From contig JAHLKH010000012.1 of assembly GCA_025526915.1 (NCBI GenBank), forward strand, positions 62,001 to 126,000: a DNA stretch of 64,000 bases, read 5' to 3'. The translations under genes were made by a program, and so were the position numbers. The notes under the pieces were generated by a model. That model was not told where the DNA came from, searched no databases, and was given only the letters and a program-made list of their open reading frames with translations. This document shows positions 21,958 through 32,000 of this stretch, one piece after another. The DNA comes from Entophlyctis helioformis. Taxonomy: Eukaryota > Chytridiomycota > Chytridiomycetes > Chytridiales > Chytriomycetaceae. Position 1 is the first letter of the stretch, and each line of letters starts with the position of its first letter.

Positions 21958-22415
21958 ATGGGCATCATCGGCCAGTCTGCACATTCCAGGAAGGCAAAGG
22001 CCCTCGTTGTACACAAGGACGTGCCTTGGTCCTCGGCGTTGACATTTGTGTTGGACAATGCACAACCGCCACGAGATCCGAGCGACACCAACACGGCCAC
22101 ACCCAGCACTTGCGGCATCGTCCACGTCGATGTGATGAGCGTCTTCTTTGCGTACTTTATCGGGCAAGGAAGGCCTGATCTACAACCATCCATGGCCGAA
22201 CGAAAGTCAGTCCTCGAGCCAGTACTCGAGTCGTTCATTGGCAAGTTCGGCGACAAGCACACATACGTCTTTCATGTTGACGGTCAGCACGGCGACTCTG
22301 GGCTTAAGATCGAGCACAGGCACCGTGCCGTTAAGGTCCTGAATGGGGTGGCCACTGTTCTGCGGTGCATTCGCAAACGCGGCAAGTGCAAGAGATCGAA
22401 ACACTTGACCAGGTG
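21958..22415 (+). CDS. XPG/FEN-type N-terminal domain frame, truncated at the retrotransposon
   Basis: From the ATG at 21958 about 150 residues read MGIIGQSAHSR, then CGIVHVDVMSVFFAYFIGQG and, some 50 residues later, HTYVFHVDGQH followed by basic IEHRHRAVK. In XPG/FEN nucleases a metal-binding Asp after a hydrophobic strand is followed by VFDG and then a Lys/Arg helix; spacing and order agree here, so this looks like an XPG-N domain. The catalytic XPG-I half is not seen downstream. The frame runs straight into the Ty3 LTR at 22416. CAG followed by GTGTGT at the border could also be a splice donor, with an acceptor at about 28304 (CTCCACAG), which would place the retrotransposon in an intron. 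The Fanzor gene lies 7 kb further on. Confidence 0.4.
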
Positions 22416-22590
22416 TGTAACGGATGCTGCCGCAGTCCCGTGGTCACGTGACTTGCTGGCATTGATCTGGACGCGCCTCGCCCGGACTTGGCTTGGCCCT
22501 GTTGTTGTAGTCGTATCCAAGCCTTAAGCCTGTATACTCACTGCCCCTCTGCCACCAGACGGCCAGCCGCTCTCGACGAGGACAGTTACA
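22416..22590 (+). repeat. 5' LTR of the Ty3/gypsy element
   Basis: It begins TGTAACGGATGCT and ends CAGTTACA, 175 bases. It shares its outer ends, a GGTCACGTGA block and a CAGTCGT-type block with the downstream LTR, but is otherwise clearly different. Confidence 0.7.
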
Positions 22591-22658
22591 ACAACAACCA
22601 ACGCCACCGACGCCGCCAGCCACCGTTACCTGCGGCGTCGATTTCTTTTTCTGTGTCC

Positions 22659-25600
22659 ATGGGCCTGTCTCGCACGCCCACCCCTGGCGCCGGCCCTGCC
22701 AGCACTGCGGCCGACGCCGACCCGGATGCCAACAGCGCCTTGTTTGTCTCGCCAGGCACCTCATTCGCTGACGAGCCGTCACACCTCCTGCATGGGTTTA
22801 CGGGTAACTCTACCATCTGGGCTGATAGCCGCACGCGTGATTCTGGGCTTGGCTCCATGGCCAGCGGCATGTCTGCATCCCGCCTCCCTCAGGCTGGCTC
22901 TCGTGGCCGCCAGGGTGCTCCATCGGGCAATGCAACCTCTGCAGTGGCCTCCAGCACGCCCGCGTTTCGCCACTCCTCTGCCGCGCCTCGGGGCGGCGGA
23001 GGTGCTCTGTTGGGCAGCGCGGGCGGCTCGCACGCCTTCCCTGTCCACTCTGTTGGCGCCGCGTCCGCTTCTGTTCACCAGCCGCAGGATTTAGCCAGCG
23101 AAGACGTCCGGATCACACTGGATGACCACGCCGCATCGCTGTCTGCGGTTCAGGCCTCCATCGAGGACCTGCAGACCCGTCTGCATGACACCCACGAGCT
23201 GCTAGTCCAGCAGGCGGACTCTTTCACCGCGTCTGCCGCGTCCAATGAGGAGCGTCTGGCCGCTCTGTTCAACTCGGTGTCAGCCAACACGACGGCCGTG
23301 CGAAACTTGCAGACGCAGGCCACCAAGACCGTGGAATCGATGATCGCCCTTAGCAAGCAAGTTGCCTTGGCCCAGCAGTCTGCGGACAAGGCTGTCGCTG
23401 CCACGGCTGCCTTGCAGGCGTCGCGTTCGGCCCTCGCGATTGGGTCCTCGGTGGACGCACGCCTGCCAGCAGCCGCGGACGCCCGTGCACCAAACCTCGC
23501 CAAGGTTTTCACAGACTGCTTGGGCGCCAAGCAGGTGCCATTCAGTGGATTCGTGATGACCAAAGGCCCGGCTCCCTCAGTCGACTGGAACGCCACTCAC
23601 AAGAACCTCAAGCCATTTGTCATTGCAGTCGGCGGTGCATACAAGGAAGCCTGCACCACCGCCGGCGTCGACGCGATCCCATTAGGCGCCATCTTCTCGT
23701 TACTGCTGCCTTACTTCTCTGGCCGCGCACTCGAGTTTGTCACCGCATGGCACGAGTCGCACTCTGCCGACGACGATCTGTTCACGTTCCCTCAGTTCCT
23801 CGCCGACCTCCAATCGCTCCACCGCAACCCAGAGCGGATTCGCAACCAAGCCGAAGGGAAGCTGGCAAGCCAGTTCAAGCCGACGCTGTGCCATGGCCGC
23901 GCCCCGCAGGATTGGATTCTGGAGGCCGAACCGCTGTTCAGCGACGCGGGATACACGGACGACCGGAAGCTCAGATTCCTCCGTGCCCGCATCAAGGATC
24001 TGCCCCCAGGGAAGTTCAAGACGTATGCCGCCCTCCGCGATGCGTTCTTTGAGGACCACTCAGAGGCAGCCGAGCACGCCCTGGAGACTGCCGCCGCCAC
24101 TGCTCTGGCAGATGCCCACAAGGCCCTCGAGGCCCAGTCAAAGCCCAGCTCTGGCAAGACGGCTGCCGCGTCGCCGCGCTCTTGGAGCTCCTCATCGCCC
24201 AAGGCTGCCACCCCCGCGCCTTTGGGCAGCAGCAGCGCGTCTGAGACGCGTAAGGCCGCCTCGCCTGCAGCGCCGGCCGACCGCCCGAGTCAGGACCGCG
24301 GTGGCCGATCGTCTGGTCACCGCGCGCCCCACTCTAAGGTCGGGCGCATCGCGGCAAAGGCCAAGGCACACGGGTATGTTCGCTCGCCCCCTCTGGCTCC
24401 TCCTGCTCCTGCGGCTAAGCACGCTCCGGCGGCTAAGCCTGCGGCCGCGCGTAAGCCCAATGCTGACACCGAATCTCCGTCGGTCCCTGCCCATGACGAC
24501 GGCGCACCAGCAATGGCTCCGGCTCGCAGTCGCTTGAAACCGTCTCGTCGTTCTCAGACGACGGGACGCAGTACAGCGACGCAGATGAAGAAGAGTGACC
24601 CTCTGGGTGGCATTGCGAATAAAAGGTTGCCCTCTATAGCCCCTGATCATCCTGCATACCCCGTGATGCCACCATCACAGCTGAAGGAGGGGCACCTGGC
24701 TCCCGTGAAGCCCATCACAGAGAACCGGTGCACCTTCCCTGTCTTCTTAGACAACCGCAGCGCCAGTGTCCTGGTGGACACTGGCAGCAGCGCGAATCTG
24801 GTAGCTCGCCGTTGGTTGGATGCCAACGGCCTGCTCGCCGCTGCCCGGCCGTTCACCCGGCAGGCGGTGACTCTCGAGTTTGCCAACGGCAACTTGCAGA
24901 GGCTAGATTCGGAGGTCTACCTCACGCTGGCCGACAGATCAGCTGCGGTCAGCCAGGTGCGGTTCCTTGTCTATGATGGTGTGGATGATGTCATCCTGGG
25001 CATGCCATGGCTGCGCACCACCGCGGAGGCGTCATTCAACTTCCGTCGCGGTGTTTTCCGCTTCTCAACCGAGTCGCGCCCCGATGTGCACCACATCTGG
25101 CAGCACGAAGACGCTCCGCCGTCTGCCGCCCCCACAACCGGCCGCACTCTGACATCGTGGTTACCATGTCGGACATCCTCGCCCATCCGGACGAGTACGC
25201 GGAGCTGGTCTATGTGGATGACCTGCCTGAGGACCGTGAGGCAGCTGCCGATGCGCGCCTTCGCGTCGCGGCTGCAAACGGCCTCACCCCGGACGAGCTG
25301 AAGGAGAAGTACCCCTACCTTCCAGTCTGCCCGGACGAGGAGACACAGAAGGCATTCATCGAGTACTACGAGGTCTGCTGCCCGCCGCAAGGCCGCGCGC
25401 ACGACTCGGAGTTCGAGATCGCGATCCCTTTCATTAAGGATGCGCAGCTGCCGCCGCGTCGAGGCCTCAAGAGACTGAACCAGGATGCATCCTGTAGCGC
25501 TCAAGAAGCAGCTGGACGAGTGGTACACCAAAGGTTACATCCGCCGCTCGTCATCGCCTTTGGGCGCCGGCACGCTCTTTGTCCGCAAGAAGGATGGTTC

Positions 25601-28053
25601 GCTGCGGTTGGTCATTGACTACCGCGGCTTGAACAACATCTCGGTGAAGTTCCACAGTGCGATCCCGGAGATTGAGACCCTCCGTGATAACTTGGCAAAC
25701 AAACCCTTCCGCTCGATGCTTGACATCCGCGAGGGCTTCCTTAACATTGTGTTAAGGCGGAGGACCAGTGGAAAACTGCGTTCTCCACCCAGTTTGGTCA
25801 CTTTGAGTTCACGGTCATGCCCTTTGGGCTGACCAATGCTCCGGCTGTGTTTACACAGGCCATCCAGTCGACGCTCAATGAGCTGCTGGGCACGTGCGTC
25901 TCGGTGTACATGGATGACATCTACATCTACAGCGCGACGTACAAGGAGCATATCAAACACCTACGCACTGTTCTCAAGCTGCTACTGAAGGCTCAATTAT
26001 ACATTAAGCCGTCCAAGTGCATGATCCTGCAGCAGGACATTGAGTTCTGCGGTCACGTGCTCTCGCCCACTGGTTATTCCATTGCGCCAAAGCACTTGCA
26101 GGACATGGCAGCAGCCCCCCACATCTCAAACACGTCCACTCTGGCAACCTGGCTAGGTAAGCTTGTGTGGCTGAAGTCATTCATTGGTGGGCCGAACCCT
26201 GCAAAGGCGTACGCCACCATGTGTCTGCCACTTTACAAGCTACTAGCCAAGAATGCCAAGTGGGAGTGGGGCCCTGCTCAAAAGCAGGCTGTGGAGACCT
26301 GCGACAGGCAGTGTTGAAGGCAACCGAGCTGCGGTTCTTTGACCCGGCTCTGGAAACGCATGTCTACACTGATGCCAGCAACTACGTCATTGCCGGCTAC
26401 CTGTCGCAGATCCACCCAGATGGCGAGAAGCTGGTGGCCTGCTGGTCACGTAAGCTTAGCCCAGCCGAGATGAACTATCCAACCCATGAACGCGAGTTGC
26501 TTGCCATCGTGGAGTTCTTCTCGCGTTTCCGTCATCTGCTGTCCAGTGTGCGCTCTGTCACGCACACTGACCACAAGGCGCTGGTCTGGTTGGCCACGCA
26601 GCCCCACCTGTCGGATCGGCAGGCTCGATGGGTCCTGTCTCTGCAGGAATTTGATACATCCATTGAGTACGTGCCTGGCGAGCTCAACTCGCTGGCCGAT
26701 CTGCTGTCCCGCAATCCCTCAAAGGCCCCTCTCTGCACAAACTGTCGCTCGCCTGTCCCGATCCGTGCTGCCAATCTGCGCACTGACTCTGACTGGGCGA
26801 AGGACGTGCGTGCGGCGTTGCCGGCCGACCCATTCGCCTCCAGACTGCCTGGCTGGAAGGCTGACCCGTCGTCAGCCACGCCGGCCGACCGCAAGGTCGT
26901 AGTGCACATGGAGTGCTTGGATGGTGCGTGGTGGTACAAAGGCAACCGCTTGTATGTGCCGCAGTCTCTGCGCGCGGATCTGCTTGCCCACTACCACGAT
27001 TCTCCCTTTGGTGCGCACCAGGGACGTCAGCGGACCACCAGCCGCTTGTCGAACCGGTACTTCTGGCCCAGAATGTCTGAGGACATTGCTGCCTATGTTG
27101 CCTCATGCGACGTGTGCCAGCGCCACCGCACGCCCAACCACCGGCCTGACGGCCTGCTGCATCCACTCGCGATCCCGGACGACTGCTTCTCGAGCGTCGC
27201 CATGGACGTCATGTTCCTGCCCACGGGCGGGCACGACGATGCATTTGATGCTGCTCTGGTTGTGGTCGATCGCCTGTCCGGCCTCTGCGACGCGTTCCCG
27301 TGCCGCCGCTCGTCGTCGGCCCAGGAGCTGGCCGAGCTCTTCCTGACTCGCTGGGTCTGCTCGGGCAAGGGCTTCCCTGTCGACATCGTCTCGGACCGCG
27401 ATGCCCGCTGGCTGTCGGCCTTCTGGTCGAGCCTCTGCACTGCTGCCCGGATCAAGCAGAACCTCAGCACGGCTCGCCACCAGCAGACTGACGGCTTGGC
27501 CGAACGCAGCATCCGCACCATCAAGGATGCGCTCGCCAAGGCGGCCGATTACCACGGCTCTGACTGGCCGTTGCTGCTCGGTCCCACCTGCTTCGGCCTC
27601 AACTGCGCGCCGTCGGCTTCGTCTGGCTTTGCTCCCTTCTTCCTGGCGTTTGGCCGCCACCCGCGGTCCTTCCCGTCCGAGCGGGCCCTGGCTCCAGCCG
27701 CGGCGCCTGCTCCCACGCAGCCCAAGGCATCCAAGTCCTCTCGCCGCAAGCGCACGGCGCCTGCTCCTGCACCAGTGGCCCCTGCTCCAGCAGCAGCCAC
27801 GCCTGCGGCACCTGCTCCGGCTGACGAGCCGATCGCACCTGCTGCACCCGCATCTCCCTCTCTCTCTCCATCTTTCCCTCCTCTCCCTCCTCCCTCTGCT
27901 CCTCCTTCCTTCTCTCTCTCTTCTCTTCCCCCTCTCAACCATCCCGCCCCACCTCGCCGCTCCGAGCGCACGGTCCCCCGTCCTGTGTCCTACGCGTCCA
28001 TCGTTGCCCGCACTTCTGCCTCTCGTGTGTGCAATGCCCATGCATCCTCTTAG
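22659..28053 (+). CDS. gag-pol polyprotein of the Ty3/gypsy element
   Basis: The gag part starts at the ATG at 22659 ([12 protein letters not shown]). It is Ala/Ser-rich with a coiled coil (about residues 150-260) and a capsid-like region, and lacks an obvious zinc knuckle. The aspartic protease motif [12 protein letters not shown] lies at about 24770-24805, with [10 protein letters not shown] near 24985. The reverse transcriptase has [32 protein letters not shown] and the catalytic YMDD at 25907-25918. RNase H starts with [15 protein letters not shown] near 26360. The integrase has an H-H-C-C zinc domain (about 26990-27120) and its acidic triad in MDVMF (27203), VSDRDARW (27389) and the Glu of DGLAERS (about 27500). 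A Pro/Ala-rich tail ends at 28053. Frame changes near 25,160, 25,480, 25,760 and 26,300 separate the parts. Three of them shift the way a lost base would. Confidence 0.9.
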
Positions 28054-28096
28054 TCGCTGTTCATCCACTCTTCTTTCCTATAAGTGGCTGTCTACG

Positions 28097-28106
28097 CTGG
28101 GGGGAG
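28097..28106 (+). other. polypurine tract of the Ty3/gypsy element
   Basis: The run CTGGGGGGAG lies immediately before the 3' LTR start at 28107. This is the expected primer site for plus-strand synthesis. Confidence 0.75.
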
Positions 28107-28291
28107 TGTAACGGATGCTCGGTCGCGGTCACGTGATCCACGTGACCCACGTGACCGGACAGACATTGTCGGGCCGCACTGGCCGCTCTGGTTTCCCCCG
28201 TTCTTGCAGTCGTCTGCCCGCCCTTCCTCGCGTGCACACACACTGACCCGAGAGACCAGCCGGCAAGCCCGTCTGGAGGCCCAGTGCTACA
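28107..28291 (+). repeat. 3' LTR of the Ty3/gypsy element, with three CACGTG sites
   Basis: It begins TGTAACGGATGCT and ends GTGCTACA, 185 bases. Three CACGTG palindromes lie between about 28128 and 28160, where the 5' LTR has one. CACGTG is an E-box core for bHLH factors and may act in transcription. Confidence 0.7.
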
Positions 28292-29071
28292 ATTGCACTC
28301 CACAGGCTGGTCCTCCTCCACCGCTGCCCAAGTCATCTGACAACGATCGCCCTGAACAAGCAAACCGCAAGAAACTTCTCATTGGTGTACTCGATGACAC
28401 TAATATGACGGTAGGTTACAGGGCACCGTTGGTGATTGTGACTGTGTTGCGTGCACAAGGAAGGGATGCCTGATGCTGCATCCAACCACGGCAGGCGCCA
28501 TTCCAATTCTCTGAGGAGACAGAGGCTGCACATGCAAAGGAGAATGCCGAGCGAGCTGAGAAGGCTACGACCAAGAATACCATCAAGAAAAACAAGAAGA
28601 AGTCAGGGCGACGCCACCGGAAGGCCCCGTCTCCAACAACGACAAGCGCGTAAGTGGCAGATGGCATGCTGCAAGCCCTGATTGTGCTTGCTGACATGGA
28701 TTCTGCTGGTAGACACGAATATCATGATAGACAGGCGACACATCTGGATGTTGCAGGCAATTGCTGCGTGACATCAGGGCCAGTCCAGACAGTCAATGGG
28801 GTCCTCAAAGTCAAAACACCAGACAGTCGGAAAAACGTGCAGCATCATCGCAAAGCACCAAAGTACAAGGATGAGGACAAGATCAACAGCAAGAGCAATG
28901 GCAAAGGCAAAGGCAAGGGCAAGGGCAAGGATGAGGATGAGGATGGGGATGAGGCACAGCATAACAGCCGTGTTATGATTGTGGATCTGGCGGTATGGGG
29001 TTTGGTTGCCATGTTGCTCTGGATGCTTGGTGTTGTGAGGCTGACTGGTGCACTCGTGAAATGAGCAGAAG
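28292..29071 (+). other. coding-like fragments between the Ty3 element and the Fanzor gene
   Basis: Two pieces look like exons. One, ending about 28407, is RKKLLIGVLDDTNMT. The second, about 28494-28652, is PFQFSEETEAAHAKENAERA followed by a Lys-rich stretch. They are joined by an intron with GTAGGT and GGCAG ends. A further stretch with a GKGKGKGKGK repeat (28900-28940) follows. They could be the rest of the XPG-like gene cut by the retrotransposon or upstream exons of the Fanzor gene. I see no diagnostic domain. Confidence 0.35.
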
Positions 29072-32000
29072 ATGCTGTCAAACAAGCCAGAGTATACAAA
29101 GTATTTCGGGACCCATACCAAGACACCACTGGCCAAGCAGACGGCCATTTCGGTCAGAAAGGACGCCCTCCTGACGGTGTACGATTACACAGCCGGCCTC
29201 TTGTGTGCTGTCCTCGCGTTGATCGGTGCGATAGTCGAGGTTCTTGTCAAGCTCAGCCCAGACGCACCACTGCCACTTGACTACTGCGTGATGCAAGTCA
29301 CTAGTGGCAGTGTGAAAACATACTACTACATCAACCCAGACGACCTCGGCGAGGGCAAGGGCACAATGCAGACAACGGGCAGGTGCATCCTCCAAAAGCG
29401 CATCAATGCATGGCTGATGTATGGCACAGGACCACATAGCAGCAACACGGAGATACCTCGCTATGGCAGTTTGGTGCCTCTCGAGCGCGACACGGTGCTT
29501 GAGATCTGCACCTTTGCAAATGCATCGCAGACTGTGACAGCAACAGCAGCAACAGCAGCCAGCAGCACCGGTGCACCATTGCCAGCCGCCCAGCCGCCAG
29601 CAGTCCCAACTGCAAATGAGCTGCTCACGGCGCTCACCAGCAGCACGTCTGGTGGCGAGGGTGCTTTGGACATGCTGCTATATCACATTGGATACATCAT
29701 GGCGGATGATAAGATGGTCCAGCCGCATGCGATCAAGTACCCTGTCCACTGCTGGATCGTCACCGTGATGCAGCTGATCATACATCGGACATGGAGACGG
29801 AAGGCAGAGCAGGTGGACGCGACACAGCAGGCATCTGCAGCACAGAAAACCACACGGCAAGCAGCGACGTGGAAAGCAGGCACGCGGAAGTCAATCTCAC
29901 GGACAGCACGCGTGCAGCAGACAGCGACAACCAAGGCCAATAAGCTCAAGTCGGCTGTGGAGCAGGCAAATGCAGATCTGTCTGCCTTGATGCAGAAGAG
30001 TGCACCGACGGCAGATGCTGCGCACACGGACACTATGGAGGCTGTCCTGCCCTACAGGCTTGATACAGTAGTACCTTGAAAAATCCTACCTTGAAATTTA
30101 CCCAAAGTCATCGGCGGGTGTGCTGGGAAAGGGAGGTGGATCCCACATGCCCCAGGATGCTGGGCATGCAAGTGCGACCTCCTGGTGCTGGATTCGGTCT
30201 GTTGATACAATGGCCGGCTCCATAGGGAGAGGGTATTTTTCAAGGAAGCCGTTCTCATGAACGAGGTTGTCCGATTTGTCCAATCTGCCCAACGATGGCA
30301 AAGACAACTGCCAGAGGCCGCATCCGCCAGCGCTGCAACCCGAGTGAGGCGGCAGCAGCAACAGCATCTTTGCAGGCAGCCGTGGCTTCACCACCACCGC
30401 CTGAGACACCCGCACCTCTCCTGTCCAAGCCAACAACGCTGGCAGTTCCGCTGACTTATGAGAAGATGACTGATCGTGTCACTGGCGCACTCATTCCCAC
30501 ATTTCCCTGCCGTGGCTATGGCCCTAAGCCGTCAGGCCGATGTCTGCAGCCTGCGCATGCCCTGAATGAAAGAAGTATGGTTTCCCAAGACTGTGCATGC
30601 ATTCCGGGAGCCGTCTGTACGCATCTGGGCCTCTCTGTGTGTGGCCCCAGCCCATCAAGGTGCCCCACCCTTGGATTTTCCCCAAAACGCAAAATCGTCA
30701 AGTAAAATTCAAGGTTCTCGTGATACAATCGCCTTGGATTTTTCAAGGTACTACTGTAGCAGCCTTTGTGCAAAAGCAAGGCACGACATCTACAGCAACC
30801 TTGCACGCGACGTCGGCCGCATGCTGGCCACCCATTTTATGACCAACCAGTCCAAGCTGTTGGTTGATGCAGCTCACAGCCTGGTGCAGGGTGCGTCTGC
30901 CAAGGATGTTGACAGGTGGATCGGGATCATTAAGAAGGCCGCCGAGGATGCCAAGCATGCCGCCGCCGAGGATGCCAAACGCACTGCTGCCGAGGTCGCC
31001 ACACCAAGCCCACCGACACGCAAGAAACAAAGGCGCAAAGGGCCAGCATCAACCACACCACCGGCAACTGAGGACGCCTCACTAGACGCTGCTCAAGACG
31101 CTGCCCCTCCTGCCTCGGGTCTCAAGCATGACCGGTCCACCTCTTCCTCAGCCACCAACAGTGCCAAACCCAAGAGGCAACGGTGCAGGAAGGACAAGGC
31201 CACCACCGCGGCTGCAACACCCAGCACGCTTCCAGCCACAGACAACGGCGGTCTTGATACAATCCCGCAAGCATTGCATGTGCTTGTGCCGATCTTGAGC
31301 AATGCGTCACTCTCTGAGATCAGGATCTTTTACGAGCTGCGCAAGCTTGCTGTTGGCACAACAATCAAGTTGTGCCCTGAGGCGGCGAGCCGCGACCCGT
31401 TCATCCTCATTACCGAGGCCACCCTCTTTTGGGTGGTAATGGGGACCACGGATGAGCGCAAGAATGGCAAGCAGAGTAATGCTTTGCAGACATTGCGACT
31501 GGAGCTTCTGGATGCACTCAGTAGGTCGCACTTGTTTATGCCATGCTTGTATGATTTGATGCTCACACTGCACTTTTATCCAAGACTACCAAAAAGCCAC
31601 CTTGGGCCTCACGTCATTCAACAAGGATATTGAGCCGGCATTCAGCGCAAGTCAAGAGCTCTGTGTTCTCGACGTCCTGCTTCCCGGCCTCCGCCCCGAG
31701 AAAGGTCGCTTCCAGACACCTGCACAAGCCAAAGATGAGATGGACGCGGTTGCCAAGGCCACAGCCAAGGCGATGCAAGAGGCTGACGAGCAGGGTCTGG
31801 TTGGCAAGGAGCGCGAGGAGCATATCAAGGCTGTGATTGATGCGGCACGTCCAGCAAAACGGACCAAGGCAATCCTGACAGGCAGCGTCAGGACGGATGG
31901 ATACAGCATCTTTCAACTGGCTCTCAATGGCCGCACAGACCGTCCAGAGTCACCTTGCTGTATGTGGCGTGCTTGGATGCAATGGTGCACACATTGATTC

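Larger units (their letters stand above)
22416..28291 (+). mobile_element. Ty3/gypsy LTR retrotransposon, about 5.9 kb
   Basis: The element has LTR-like ends starting TGTAACGG and ending TACA, a gag-pol coding region, and a purine tract before the 3' LTR. Domain order is gag, protease, reverse transcriptase, RNase H, integrase, which defines Ty3/gypsy. No envelope gene and no chromodomain are visible. No target-site duplication can be seen at 22411-22415 versus 28292-28296. Confidence 0.92.

Noticed and set aside
21366..22262. Minus-strand frame of 298 codons with long Val/Cys repeats
   Set aside because: The repeat is the reverse of the CA minisatellite, and the rest runs antisense to the XPG-like frame.
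25150..26320. Programmed frameshifting in gag-pol
   Set aside because: Four shifts occur at sites that do not match gag-pol borders, and three fit a lost base in a short run.
27103..28068. Minus-strand open frame of 321 codons opposite the integrase
   Set aside because: It is the antisense of a clear integrase domain; GC-rich third positions keep the opposite strand open.
22416..28291. Endogenous retrovirus of an animal-virus type
   Set aside because: No envelope gene is present, and the domain order and host context are those of a fungal Ty3/gypsy retrotransposon.
30295..30705. Frame inside the TIR element as a transposase
   Set aside because: No DDE/D catalytic motif or helix-turn-helix is visible; the element is too short to be autonomous.
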